Origin: CAYNHF01 sp964397045
GTDB lineage: Bacteria > Actinomycetota > Acidimicrobiia > Spongiisociales > UBA5794
NCBI GenBank assembly: GCA_964397045.1
Contig: CAYNHF010000037.1
Span: 1 to 38,436, forward strand
Length of the DNA: 38,436 nucleotides
Direction: 5' to 3'
Part shown: piece by piece, positions 16,594-25,521 of the stretch
How positions within the stretch are numbered: the first letter of the stretch is position 1
Layout: each line of letters opens with the position of its first letter
The notes under the pieces: generated by a model
The model's input: the letters and a program-made list of their open reading frames with translations, nothing else
What the model was told of the DNA's origin: nothing
Databases searched by the model: none
Position numbers and translations under genes: made by a program

Positions 16594-16646
16594 GTCGGCC
16601 GGACCCATGTCGCGCAGCCCCTGGCGGCCGCAAAACCAGTTCGGGT

Positions 16647-16652
16647 TAGACT
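16647..16652 (+). promoter_or_regulatory. Candidate -10 element upstream of mreB
   Basis: TAGACT preceded by GGGT lies 31 bp ahead of the mreB ATG in the 89-bp ndk-mreB gap. No good -35 is seen at 16-18 bp. It would drive the mreBCD-mrdA-rodA operon. Confidence 0.3.
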
Positions 16653-16682
16653 GATCCGCATTCTCTTGGTGGTAATCCCCTA

Positions 16683-17717
16683 ATGCTCAACAGCGTCTTT
16701 TCTGTCGCCGGTCGCGACATGGCTATCGACCTCGGCACCGCGAACACTCTTGTGTTCGTTCGCGGGCAGGGCATCGTGCTCAACGAGCCGTCTGTGGTCG
16801 CGATCAACACCAGGGATAACCGCCCGCTCGAGGTCGGAATGGAGGCCAAGCGGATGATCGGCCGCACCCCCTCCTACATCCAGGCGATTCGCCCGCTGCG
16901 CAATGGCGTGATCGCCGATTTCGACATCACTGAGAAGATGCTGAGGTACTTCATCGACAAGGTGCACAACCGGCGGTTTGCTGCTCGTCCTCGCATCGTG
17001 ATTTGTGTGCCCTCCGGGATCACCGCGGTCGAGCGGCGAGCCGTGGAGGAGGCGGCCTATCACGCTGGAGCCCGCCGCGCCTACACCATCGAGGAACCCA
17101 TGGCTGCCGCCATCGGCGTCGGATTGCCGGTACACGAGCCCTCAGGGTCGATGGTGGTCGACATCGGAGGTGGAACCACCGAAGTCGCCGTCATCTCGCT
17201 AGGTGGCATCGTGGTGTCCAAGAGCATTCGGATGGGCGGAGACGAGCTCGACGAGGCGATCATTTCGTGGGTGAAGAAGGAGTACAACCTCATGCTCGGT
17301 GAACGTACCGCCGAGCAGGTCAAGATGGCCATCGGCTCGGCCTGGCCGTACGCGGACGAGCCGGCAGCCGAGGTGCGGGGACGGGACCTCATCAGCGGCC
17401 TCCCGAAGACAGTCCTCTTGTCGAGCCCCGAGGTCAGAGAGGCGATCGAGGAACCGATGCAGCAGGTGGTGGATGCTGTGAAGTTCACGTTGGACAAAAC
17501 ACCTCCCGAGCTGGCGGCCGACATCATGGAACGTGGGATCGTGCTCACCGGCGGCGGCGCCCTCCTGCGAGGTCTCGACGTGCGGTTGGCCAACGAGACG
17601 GGGATGCCGATCGTTACGGCAGATCGACCACTGCAATCGGTCGTGCTCGGGTCCGGCGCCTGCCTGGAGGAGTTCGAGGTACTTCACGTCGTACTCAGCT
17701 CCAGCGGCCGCATCTGA
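16683..17717 (+). CDS. mreB: Rod shape-determining protein MreB
   Basis: A bacterial actin of 344 residues that organises lateral wall synthesis under the membrane. ATP-binding motifs of the actin fold are clear: phosphate 1 DLGTANTLVFV, phosphate 2 VVDIGGGTTEVAVISLGG, and adenosine motif LTGGGALLRGLD. The N-terminus (MLNSVFSVAGRDMAIDLG) is short and amphipathic. It heads a compact five-gene cell-shape operon (mreB-mreC-mreD-mrdA-rodA), which implies a rod-shaped cell or at least lateral elongation. Polar-growing actinobacteria such as Corynebacterium lack this, which helps to place the host. Confidence 0.97.
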   Translation: MLNSVFSVAGRDMAIDLGTANTLVFVRGQGIVLNEPSVVAINTRDNRPLEVGMEAKRMIGRTPSYIQAIRPLRNGVIADFDITEKMLRYFIDKVHNRRFAARPRIVICVPSGITAVERRAVEEAAYHAGARRAYTIEEPMAAAIGVGLPVHEPSGSMVVDIGGGTTEVAVISLGGIVVSKSIRMGGDELDEAIISWVKKEYNLMLGERTAEQVKMAIGSAWPYADEPAAEVRGRDLISGLPKTVLLSSPEVREAIEEPMQQVVDAVKFTLDKTPPELAADIMERGIVLTGGGALLRGLDVRLANETGMPIVTADRPLQSVVLGSGACLEEFEVLHVVLSSSGRI

Positions 17718-17744
17718 CGTGCTCCGCCCGCGGGGCAGCAGCTG

Positions 17745-18641
17745 ATGTACTCCTTCCGCCGGTTCGATCGGACCACCATCCTGTTCATCGGACTGGTCGC
17801 GGTCTCGTTTCTCCTCGCCACCTTCGACGTGCGAGCTCAAGGCGAAGGAGTCGGCTCTGTGATGCGCGAAGGAGCGCAGTCCTTGTTCACCCCGGTGCAG
17901 GAGGCGGCCAGCTTCGTAACCAGGCCCGTAGTCGGCTTCGTGGACGGCGTCTCGAACCTCGCCGGACTGCGGGATGAGAACACGCGTCTCGCGCAGCGGG
18001 TAGCCGAATTGGAACGGCTGGTAGCGGAGACCGAGGAAGCCCAACGCAAAGTCGTCGAACTCGAGACGGTGCTCGGACTCGAGGTAATCAGCGACCTGCC
18101 CGCCGTCACTGCCCGCATCGTGGCGTCCGGCCCCACCGATTTCGAAGAGGTCCGGTTCATCGACAAGGGCACTGCAGATGGCATCGTGCGAGGCCAGGCG
18201 GTGATCGACGAGAACGGATTGGTCGGCAGGATCGACTTCGTGAGTGAACATGCAGCCAGGGTGCTTCTGGTCACCGATCCCCGGTCGGGTGTCGGCGTGC
18301 GAGACCTGGCGACCAACGACACGGGATGGGTCGAGGGTCGGGGTACGGCCACGCTGCGTCTCGAGATGTTCAACGCGGAGGAACCAGTAGAAGAAGGTGA
18401 TCTGCTCGTCACAGACGGCAGCCGTTTTCCACCGGGTATCCCGGTTGGGACCGTGCTCTCCGCTGCCGCGTCTGAGGTTGGTTTCTCCCTCGCCACCACC
18501 GTGTCGCCTGTCGTCGAGATCACCCGGTTGGATTTCGTGAAGATCATCGTCGGCTGGGATCCGCTCGACGCCCGCTTCGGTGAAGGGGAAGAGGAGGTGG
18601 ATGAGGAGGTGCCACCACCTGATTCGGGAGTCGTCGAGTGA
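17745..18641 (+). CDS. mreC: Rod shape-determining protein MreC
   Basis: A 298-residue bitopic protein. It has a short basic N-terminus (MYSFRRFDRT), one membrane helix (TILFIGLVAVSFLLATF), and a coiled coil (LRDENTRLAQRVAELERLVAETEEAQRKV). The two beta-barrels typical of MreC follow (VTARIVASGPTDFEEVRFIDKG...DENGLVGRIDFVSEHAARVLLVTDPRSGVGV). The C-terminal tail is acidic and Pro-rich. MreC activates PBP2-RodA in the elongasome. It starts 27 bases after mreB and overlaps mreD by four. Confidence 0.95.
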   Translation: MYSFRRFDRTTILFIGLVAVSFLLATFDVRAQGEGVGSVMREGAQSLFTPVQEAASFVTRPVVGFVDGVSNLAGLRDENTRLAQRVAELERLVAETEEAQRKVVELETVLGLEVISDLPAVTARIVASGPTDFEEVRFIDKGTADGIVRGQAVIDENGLVGRIDFVSEHAARVLLVTDPRSGVGVRDLATNDTGWVEGRGTATLRLEMFNAEEPVEEGDLLVTDGSRFPPGIPVGTVLSAAASEVGFSLATTVSPVVEITRLDFVKIIVGWDPLDARFGEGEEEVDEEVPPPDSGVVE

Positions 18642-19150
18642 GAAGTCGCGCCGTCGCCGTCGCTCTGGCCATGGTTGTGGTTGCGGTGATTCTCCAGACG
18701 ACCCTCTTCGGTGAGGGTCGGATCCAACCGTTCGGGGCTTCGCCGAATCTCGTAGTAGTAGTCGTCATCGCGACCGTGCGTCATCTCGACACCGAAGCCG
18801 GTCTGTTAGTCGGGTTCACCGGCGGCCTGTTGATGGACCTGTTGGGTGGTTCGCCCCTCGGGCTCTGGGCGATGGTGATGACCGTGGTTGCCTATCTGAC
18901 GCTCCGACTCCGCCACCGGGCAGACGACGGCGTGCTTTCTGTAGCCATCGGGGTGTTCGCTTTGACCTTCCTGGCTCACTCGTTATTCGTGCTCGCCGGT
19001 ACCCTATTCGGGCAACGACTGCTCACCGATCTCGACGTGGTTCGATTGATGCTCTTGCCTTCTCTCTACAACATGCTGCTGGCTGCTGTTGTGCTGCCGC
19101 TTGCCACCCGACTCATGGGCGCGCGCCGCGTCGATAGCTGGGCCGCATGA
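18638..19150 (+). CDS. mreD: Rod shape-determining protein MreD
   Basis: A 170-residue polytopic membrane protein with about five hydrophobic segments (AVAVALAMVVVAVILQTTLFG, LVVVVVIATV, GLLVGFTGGLLMDLLGG, and others). The family motif GFxxGLLxDLLGGxPLG is well kept. The GTG start at 18638 overlaps the mreC stop (GTGA), so translation is likely coupled. Small divergent MreD proteins are hard to place by sequence alone; the position between mreC and mrdA settles it. Confidence 0.93.
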   Translation: MRSRAVAVALAMVVVAVILQTTLFGEGRIQPFGASPNLVVVVVIATVRHLDTEAGLLVGFTGGLLMDLLGGSPLGLWAMVMTVVAYLTLRLRHRADDGVLSVAIGVFALTFLAHSLFVLAGTLFGQRLLTDLDVVRLMLLPSLYNMLLAAVVLPLATRLMGARRVDSWAA

Positions 19151-21138
19151 GTGCTACCTGGCGGCTTGGGATCCTCGGCATCGCGTTCATGGCTCTGTTC
19201 GCGGTGCTTTCGCTGCGTATGTGGCAACTGCAGGTCACCGAGGCCGCGGTCTACGAGGGCCAGGCGGAGAGCAACCAGATCGATCTCGCTTCGACTCCGG
19301 CCCCACGCGGCCAGATCTTCGATGCTGAGGGGAGGCTCATCGCAGGAACCCGCCCGGCGTTGGCGGCCATCGTGGATGGTCAGCTGGTACCTGCGGACGT
19401 CCAGGAAGAGCTGGTAGCCCGACTTAGCGCCTTTGCCGGCCTGGGCAGCGCAGAGGTGGCTGCAGTGGTTGAAGACGCCCGCGACCGCGGCGACCGGGTT
19501 CCCCTGGTCGCGGAGTTGACGGACGACCAGGCGGTATTCCTGGTCGAGCACGCTGAGGAGTTTCCCGGGGTCACCGTCGAGCCCCAGCCGATTCGCGTCT
19601 ACCCGCAGGCCGAGCTGGCGAGTGACATTGTCGGCTTCATCGGGAAACCGACACAGTCGGATGTGGACAGCGGTGCCAATCCCACCGAGTTGGTGGGGCG
19701 CGCCGGTGTGGAGCGCACCTACGACGAACTGCTTCGCGGAACGCCGGGGCGGATCAAGTACCTCGTGGATGCCAGGCGCAACGTGCTCAACCTGCTCAAC
19801 GAGGAGGCTCCGCGGGCCGGCAACTCGCTCGAGCTGACGATCGACCTTGATGTTCAGACAGTGCTCGAAGCGACCCTCGCGGAGGGCCTCCAGGTGGCGC
19901 GTGACGAATACGACCCCAACTGCGAGCCCGGTGAAGACGATCCGGGCTGCCCGGTGCGCGCCGTCGGTGTGGTCATGGGCGCCGACACGGGTGAGCTACT
20001 GGCCATCGCTTCCGTGCCGACCTACGACCCGAACATGTTCGTGGAAGGAGTCACGGAGGCGGATCTCGCGATCTTGCCGGATGGGGTGCTGTCGAATTTC
20101 GCCATCCAGGGCCAGTACGCACCGGCCTCCACGTTCAAGGCGACGACGTTCGTGACCTCGCTCGAAGAGCAGGTATACCCCCGCGGAGAGGCCTCGGCGC
20201 AGACGCGGATCATCTGCAAAGGGCAGCTGGATGCGTCGTTCACGGACGCCAGTCGCCTCGTGTGGCGTAACTGGACGCGGGGCGATGATGGCGAGGTGAA
20301 CCTGGACGAGGCCTTCACGAAGTCGTGTAACACCTATTTCTGGGACGTCGCGCTCAACATCTGGGAACAGCACAAGGAGACCCCCCGGGAGAACATGTTG
20401 CAGGAGTGGGCCCGAGGCGTCGGCTTCGGGGAGCTGACCGGCGTCGATCTGCCGTTCGAGCGCAGCGGAATCGTTCCCGACCGTGAGTTGTTCGAGCAGT
20501 GGGGCACCGAGCAGGCGGCGGGTGGTCCTCCCCGGCTCGACCCGGCGCGACTCGAACTGGCCACCCCCTGGTTGGGCGGTGACCTGCTCCAGGCCGCAGT
20601 CGGCCAGGGCGCCGTGCTCGCCACGCCGCTGCAGCTCGCAGTGGCGTACGCCGCGATGACCAACGGCGGCAAGGTGTACGAACCTCATGTGGTGTCGCGT
20701 GTCGTGGACAGCGACGGAGTCGTCATCCAGGAGAATGTGCCGACCGTGGTGCGAGACGTCGGCATCGACCCGACGACGACGCTGGCGTTGCGCCGGGCCA
20801 TGGGTTCGGTCGTCAATAACCCGGAAGGAACTGCATACGAAGCGTTCGTCGACTTCGGTGCTGGGTCCAGTCGGGTTGGGGGCAAGACCGGGACGGCACA
20901 GATCATTCGTGGCGTGGAACCCACCGAAACAGACGAGGGTCGCGACCCGGTGTCGACGGCGTTGTTCGTCGGGGTTGCTCCGCTGTCGAGCCCGAGGTAC
21001 GTCGTTGTTGTCGTAGTGGAGCGGGGTGGCAGTGGCGGCAGGATCGCGGCGGCAGCAGCCAAGCCCGTGTTTCAGTACTTGCTCAACGGTGAAGGTGCCC
21101 AGACTGCAGTCATCCCGGGTCAGGACAGCGAACGATGA
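19147..21138 (+). CDS. mrdA: Penicillin-binding protein 2 (elongation-specific transpeptidase)
   Basis: A 663-residue class B PBP that cross-links peptidoglycan with RodA. It has an N-terminal membrane anchor (LGILGIAFMALFAVLSL), a pedestal/dimer domain, and a transpeptidase domain with Ser328 in STFK (nucleophile SxxK), SCN at 393-395 (SxN) and KTGTAQ from Lys580. An insertion with two cysteines (CEPGEDDPGC) follows the VLEATLAEGLQ helix, and could form a small disulfide loop outside the cell. The start overlaps mreD by four bases and its end overlaps rodA by four. Confidence 0.96.
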   Translation: MSATWRLGILGIAFMALFAVLSLRMWQLQVTEAAVYEGQAESNQIDLASTPAPRGQIFDAEGRLIAGTRPALAAIVDGQLVPADVQEELVARLSAFAGLGSAEVAAVVEDARDRGDRVPLVAELTDDQAVFLVEHAEEFPGVTVEPQPIRVYPQAELASDIVGFIGKPTQSDVDSGANPTELVGRAGVERTYDELLRGTPGRIKYLVDARRNVLNLLNEEAPRAGNSLELTIDLDVQTVLEATLAEGLQVARDEYDPNCEPGEDDPGCPVRAVGVVMGADTGELLAIASVPTYDPNMFVEGVTEADLAILPDGVLSNFAIQGQYAPASTFKATTFVTSLEEQVYPRGEASAQTRIICKGQLDASFTDASRLVWRNWTRGDDGEVNLDEAFTKSCNTYFWDVALNIWEQHKETPRENMLQEWARGVGFGELTGVDLPFERSGIVPDRELFEQWGTEQAAGGPPRLDPARLELATPWLGGDLLQAAVGQGAVLATPLQLAVAYAAMTNGGKVYEPHVVSRVVDSDGVVIQENVPTVVRDVGIDPTTTLALRRAMGSVVNNPEGTAYEAFVDFGAGSSRVGGKTGTAQIIRGVEPTETDEGRDPVSTALFVGVAPLSSPRYVVVVVVERGGSGGRIAAAAAKPVFQYLLNGEGAQTAVIPGQDSER

Positions 21139-22298
21139 CACTCACCACGCCACGCACGGAGCCCGTCTCGATCTTGCAGCGAGAACGCCCGCTGCGTCCG
21201 GACCTGTTCCTGGTATTGCCGTATCTGGCGCTGTCTGCGCTCGGCATCGTCATGGTGTATTCGGCGTCTGCGCCGCGGCTCGAGGCGCTCGGCCTCGATC
21301 CGGCCACCCAAATGCGACGCCACGTTGTCTTCATCGTCATCGGGATCATCGCCTTCCTGGTGACGTCGTTGCTCGACACAACCACGGTGCGGATGCTGAC
21401 ACCCATCATCTATGTAGGCAGCCTGGTGGCACTCGTCCTGGTGCTCACCCCGCTGGGCACCGTGGTGAATGGGGCCCAGCGCTGGATCGAAGTCGGGGTT
21501 TTCTTCTTCCAGCCATCGGAGTTCGCCAAGATCGCCCTGATCCTGGCGCTGGGCGCGATGCTCGCGCGTGCAGACGGTCGATTGACCTGGCTCGACGTCG
21601 CCCGCGCCCTGGGGGTCACGGCGATCCTGTCCGTCCTCATATTCAGACAGCCGGACCTCGGGACCATGCTCGTCTTCGGATTCATTGCTTTTGTCCTGCT
21701 CTTCGCCGGCGGGACGACGTGGCGGCAGCTCGCTTTCCTTGTTGTTGCTGCGATCGTGGGGGCGGTCGCGGTATTCCAGGCGGGAGCACTTCGGGCGTTT
21801 CAGGTGCAGCGACTCACTGCGTTTCTGGACCCGACGGACGATCTGGCTGCGACCGCGCTCTACAACCAAACTCAGAGCGAGATCGCGATCGGATCGGGTG
21901 GGTTCTTCGGCAAAGGGCTTTTTGCGGGGAGCCAGACCAACCTCAGCTTCGTTCCGGAACAGTCGACGGACTTCATATTCACCGCAGTGGGGGAGCAGCT
22001 CGGTTTCGTCGGCGGTACGCTGGTCATCGCCTGTTTTGCGGTGATCGTGTGGCGGCTGCTGGTTGCGGCCGCCAACGGGAGGGACCGCTTCTCCCAACTG
22101 CTCGCGACCGGGGTAGCCGCGCTCCTGATGTTCCATATCTTCGTGAACATCGGGATGACCATGCGGCTCATGCCGGTGACCGGTTTGCCATTGCCGTTTC
22201 TCAGCGCCGGAGGATCCGCGTTCATCGCGATGAGCATTGGGCTGGGCCTATCGCACGCCGTGTGGATGCGGCGTTCGCCACTACCCGGTGAGCGCTGA
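21135..22298 (+). CDS. rodA: Peptidoglycan glycosyltransferase RodA
   Basis: A 387-residue SEDS polymerase with about ten membrane helices. Signature segments include the N-terminal LFLVLPYLALSALGIVMVYSAS, the AQRWIEVGVFFFQPSEFAKIALIL loop, FRQPDLGTMLVFG, QLTAFLDP-like QRLTAFLDPTDD, FIFTAVGEQLGFVGG and the closing GLPLPFLSAGGSAFIAMSIGLGL. It works as a pair with the upstream PBP2. The last 18 bases overlap the 3' end of tdk on the opposite strand. Confidence 0.96.
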   Translation: MTLTTPRTEPVSILQRERPLRPDLFLVLPYLALSALGIVMVYSASAPRLEALGLDPATQMRRHVVFIVIGIIAFLVTSLLDTTTVRMLTPIIYVGSLVALVLVLTPLGTVVNGAQRWIEVGVFFFQPSEFAKIALILALGAMLARADGRLTWLDVARALGVTAILSVLIFRQPDLGTMLVFGFIAFVLLFAGGTTWRQLAFLVVAAIVGAVAVFQAGALRAFQVQRLTAFLDPTDDLAATALYNQTQSEIAIGSGGFFGKGLFAGSQTNLSFVPEQSTDFIFTAVGEQLGFVGGTLVIACFAVIVWRLLVAAANGRDRFSQLLATGVAALLMFHIFVNIGMTMRLMPVTGLPLPFLSAGGSAFIAMSIGLGLSHAVWMRRSPLPGER

Positions 22299-22892
22299 GC
22301 CCTCCGTCTCGACCTCGAGCTGCGTCTGCTGCGCCTCAGTGGGGTCGTAGCAGCGGCGGCACCGGGCCTCGTACGAATCGCCCGCTCCGAGCACCACGAG
22401 TTCGTCCGAAGTCACCACCCGCTGGGTAAAGAGCCCAGGGCCACCACACCGGTGGCACACCGCCAGGCTCTTGGTCACATACTCGGCGCGCATCATGAGG
22501 GCTGGGATCGGCTCGAAGGGTCGACCCAGGTAGTCCGTGTCGAGCCCGGCGACGATGACCTTCTTGCCGGCTCCTGCCAGCAAGGTGGCTACTTCGACCA
22601 GGTCATCGTCGAAGAACTGCCCTTCATCGATACCGACGACAACGGTGCGATCTTCGACGCCACGCAGCAGCTCATCGCTGGTGGCGACCGGTTCTGCCGA
22701 GACGCTGAGCTTGGAGTGAGACACCACTTCACCGACCGCATACCGGACGTCGAGCAAGGGTTTGAACGTCTGGGTTGGGACCCGGGCGAGGTGGTATCGG
22801 GTCACGCGGCGGATGAGTTCTTCACTCTTTCCGGAAAACATCGGCCCGCAAATGACCTCGATCCAGCCCTGGTCGGCTCTCCGATGCAGCAT
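22281..22892 (-). CDS. tdk: Thymidine kinase (type II)
   Basis: A 203-residue salvage kinase that phosphorylates thymidine. P-loop GPMFSGKS is at 16-23, the Walker B-like VVVGIDEGQFF carries the catalytic Glu region, and the lasso/zinc domain has CHRC and CRRC. AGLDTDYLGRPFEPIPALM is the conserved substrate-loop segment. The ATG at 22892 has only a weak ribosome site (GGTAGGG). It faces rodA and overlaps it by 18 bases, tail to tail. Confidence 0.96.
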   Translation of the reverse strand: MLHRRADQGWIEVICGPMFSGKSEELIRRVTRYHLARVPTQTFKPLLDVRYAVGEVVSHSKLSVSAEPVATSDELLRGVEDRTVVVGIDEGQFFDDDLVEVATLLAGAGKKVIVAGLDTDYLGRPFEPIPALMMRAEYVTKSLAVCHRCGGPGLFTQRVVTSDELVVLGAGDSYEARCRRCYDPTEAQQTQLEVETEGSALTG

Positions 22893-23249
22893 GCTGCGGA
22901 CCCTACCATTACACGCGTGTCATTTCATGAGCGCGAAAACCAACCCTGCTGAGCTCAGAAATCGCGAAATCCTGGCCTGCTGGAGGTCGAAAGATTCACT
23001 GTGGCGGCGTGCTACGCTCTGTAGCCAACGGGCCGCTTCTGCCGGACCGATCGCACCCAGCTGAGGACACAAAGATGGTGAACGTCTTCGACACGCCCAT
23101 CACGAGGCACCCGGATCACGGGTCCTCCAGTGTCCACCTCGTGTGTTGGAGCCACCTCTTGACCACTATGTGGAGTGTGCTCTCGATCGATCGCATTACG
23201 GGCCCGGTATTCGGTTTCCGCCCACTCGGGCACGCTAAGGAGATTTTGC
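22893..23249. other. 357-bp divergent region between tdk and rng, with a structured leader candidate
   Basis: It contains promoters for both neighbours, but I could not fix them. A hairpin at about 23104-23127 has arms GAGG/CCTC and ACCCG/CGGGT with one bulged C and the loop GATCA. RNase E/G mRNAs in some bacteria are autoregulated through 5' leader hairpins, so this is a plausible regulatory element. A small frame from 23073 (MVNVFDTPITRHP...) runs into rng out of frame and looks non-coding. Confidence 0.4.
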
Positions 23250-24800
23250 ATGGGATTGTTCCGCAAGAAAGACGCGCGGGTTGTTCGCCGCGGCGCCGCA
23301 GAGGAGCGGCGCGTTGTACACGAGGTGAACGGCGAGGCCGTCACAGTTCGCCGCTTCAGCGAGCCGGCACCTGAGGAGAAGGCTCCTCCCCAGAAGAAGT
23401 CTGGGGGTCGGGCGCAGCAGAAGGGACAGCAGCGTCGGCGGAGCGGTTCGTCCCGCAGCAAGAGCACCGGTCGTTCCAGCCGCTCAGGCAGGGCCCGCCT
23501 CGAGGTCGTGCCCCCACCGGCCGACATCGCTCGTAAGCAGATGCTGGTGCGCTCGCGTCCTCACCAGACGCAAATCGTTGTCCTGGAGGGTCCTGTGCTC
23601 GTTGAGCACTATGTCGCTCGGTCCGACAACCGGTCACTCGTCGGCAACGTGTACATCGGCAAAGTCCGCAATGTGTTGCCGGGGATGGAGGCAGCGTTCG
23701 TCGACTTCGGCGCCGGCAAGAACGGTGTGTTGTATGCCGGGGATGTGAACTACGACGTGGCGGACCTCGACGGCAAGCCGCGGCGTATCGAGATGGTCTT
23801 CAAGCCGGGAGACTCGGTGCTCGTCCAGGTTGTCAAGGACGCCATGGGGCACAAGGGAGCCCGTCTCACCAATCAGATCAGCCTGGCGGGGCGATATCTC
23901 GTACTCGCACCGGACCCAGAGGTGCGGGGGATTTCGCGTCGTCTGCCGGAGGACGAACGCCGCCGACTCCGCGAGGTCGTCGCCGATGTGCGACCCAAGG
24001 GAATGGGCGTGATCGTTCGGACCGCCGCTGAAGGTGCCAGCCAGGAGGACATCGAGGCCGACATCAAACGGCTCCAGGTGATGCTCGAAGAGATCGAGAA
24101 CAGTCAGGACACCCCGGCGCCTGCGCTGATCTATGAGGAGCCCCCGCTGGTGCTGCGCGTGATCCGGGAGCACTTCACCCGCGACTTCCGCAGACTCCTC
24201 ATTGACGACGAGAAGGTGTATGGGCGGGTGCTCGACTACCTGGAGGGCACCGAAGCCGACCTCCTCGAGAAGGTCAGGATGTACGAGGACGAACTCCCGA
24301 TCTTCGAGCGCTTCCACGTCGAAGACCAGTTGCGCAAGGCGCTCGATCGGAAGGTCTGGCTCCCCTCAGGCGGGCACATCGTGATCGATCGCACCGAGGC
24401 GCTTACCGTTATCGACGTCAACACCGGCCGGTTCGTCGGCCACTCCAATCTGGAGGAAACCGTGCTCCAGAACAACTTGGAGTCGGCTGAGGAGATCGCT
24501 CGCCAGCTCAGACTGCGTGACATCGGTGGGATCATCGTGATCGACTTCATCGACATGGAGGTGCAGAAGAACCAGGACGCCGTGCTGCTGAAGTTCCGCG
24601 AACAGCTCGCCAAGGACAAGATGCGCACTCAGGTGTTCGAGGTTTCGTCGCTTGGACTCGTCGAGATGACGAGAAAGAACGTCTCTGCGGGCCTGCTCGA
24701 GTCGTTTTCCGACATCTGCCCTCACTGCAACGGCCGTGGCGTGCTGCTCTACGAAGACGCTGCGACCGCGGGAACGCCGCTGCCCTCCAACGGAGGCTAA
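23250..24800 (+). CDS. rng: Ribonuclease E/G family endoribonuclease
   Basis: A 516-residue RNase G/E catalytic core for rRNA maturation and mRNA decay. The ATG at 23250 has GGAG seven bases upstream; the frame is open further up but not conserved. The N-terminal 90 residues are basic and low-complexity (KKSGGRAQQKGQQRRRSGSS), a likely disordered RNA-binding arm. An S1 domain follows (NVYIGKVRNVLPGMEAAFVDFG), then the DNase I-like domain with catalytic Asp389 (VIDVNTG) and Asp432 (VIDFIDM), spaced 43 residues as in E. coli RNase E. The zinc-link CPHC is at 490-493. There is no long C-terminal scaffold. Confidence 0.96.
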   Translation: MGLFRKKDARVVRRGAAEERRVVHEVNGEAVTVRRFSEPAPEEKAPPQKKSGGRAQQKGQQRRRSGSSRSKSTGRSSRSGRARLEVVPPPADIARKQMLVRSRPHQTQIVVLEGPVLVEHYVARSDNRSLVGNVYIGKVRNVLPGMEAAFVDFGAGKNGVLYAGDVNYDVADLDGKPRRIEMVFKPGDSVLVQVVKDAMGHKGARLTNQISLAGRYLVLAPDPEVRGISRRLPEDERRRLREVVADVRPKGMGVIVRTAAEGASQEDIEADIKRLQVMLEEIENSQDTPAPALIYEEPPLVLRVIREHFTRDFRRLLIDDEKVYGRVLDYLEGTEADLLEKVRMYEDELPIFERFHVEDQLRKALDRKVWLPSGGHIVIDRTEALTVIDVNTGRFVGHSNLEETVLQNNLESAEEIARQLRLRDIGGIIVIDFIDMEVQKNQDAVLLKFREQLAKDKMRTQVFEVSSLGLVEMTRKNVSAGLLESFSDICPHCNGRGVLLYEDAATAGTPLPSNGG

Positions 24801-24929
24801 GCCCGCCCTTTCCAGCCGTCGGGCGTGGGGCTGAGCCGCGCGCTTTCGATCGTTCGGCGGCGCCTGCTCCTCGTGGGGTGCCCTCCGAAGGTGGTGTTGT
24901 CCATACGCTCCAAGACTTGTGTTTCTTCG

Positions 24930-24958
24930 GTCATGTGACCATAGTGACTAATGACCAT
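24930..24958. promoter_or_regulatory. Possible operator of the Lrp-type regulator
   Basis: GGTCATGTGACC at 24929-24940 has 5-bp arms around TG. TGACCAT occurs at 24936-24942 and again at 24952-24958, 16 bp apart and so on nearly the same helix face. This lies just before the chosen start of the Lrp gene, where autoregulatory sites usually sit. Function is inferred. Confidence 0.35.
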
Positions 24959-24977
24959 TCCTCAAGGGGGGCATCTC

Positions 24978-25460
24978 GTGGTAGCATCTTCGGTAGAAGC
25001 GGGTCTGGATGACACGGACCGGGCCATCCTGCAGCTGCTGCAGACCGACGGTCGGATCAGCAACGCAGATGTGGCTCGCCGGGTGGGACTCTCGGCGCCG
25101 GCAACGCATGCTCGCGTGAAGCGCCTGGAGGATGCCGGAGTGATCCGACAGTACGCCACGGTGCTCGACCGGGAAACGCTCGGTTTCGACATGGTCTGTT
25201 ACATCAACGTCTCGTTGCAGTTGCACCAGTTTGAGGCGATCGAACGCTTCAAGGAACTGGTGCGAGACATGCCGGAAGTGTTGGAATGCCATCACATCAC
25301 AGGGGAATTCGACTACCTGCTCAAAGCGGTTTTTCGCAACCGCAACGAGTTGCAGCAGTTCATCGTGAACCGGCTGACGCCGATCCCCGGCATGGCTCGC
25401 ATCAACACCAGCCTGGTGCTCGTCGAGATCAAAGCGACATCTGCGCTGCCTGTGGAATGA
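24978..25460 (+). CDS. Lrp/AsnC-family transcriptional regulator
   Basis: A 160-residue regulator that senses an amino acid. GTG 24978 is preferred because AAGGGGGG precedes it; ATG 24951 has no ribosome site. The N-terminal winged helix-turn-helix is clear (LDDTDRAILQLLQTDGRISNADVARRVGLSAPATHARVKRLEDAGVI). The C-terminal RAM ligand/oligomerisation domain follows (YINVSLQLHQFEAIERFKELVRDMPEVLECHHITGEFDYLLKAVFRN). The gene is 61 bases upstream of a PLP sulfur-amino-acid lyase, like the MdeR-MdeA pair in Pseudomonas, so it probably controls that gene. Confidence 0.93.
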   Translation: MVASSVEAGLDDTDRAILQLLQTDGRISNADVARRVGLSAPATHARVKRLEDAGVIRQYATVLDRETLGFDMVCYINVSLQLHQFEAIERFKELVRDMPEVLECHHITGEFDYLLKAVFRNRNELQQFIVNRLTPIPGMARINTSLVLVEIKATSALPVE

Positions 25461-25521
25461 GCCGGGCCGGCTCCTACCGCCGAAGCTCGCCCGGCAGGCG
25501 CATCGGGTCAGGAGACAGGCT

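Noticed and set aside
23009..23374. Frame upstream of and overlapping rng (possible leader peptide)
   Set aside because: It has a weak GGA before ATG 23073 but runs 120 bases into rng in another frame with random composition.
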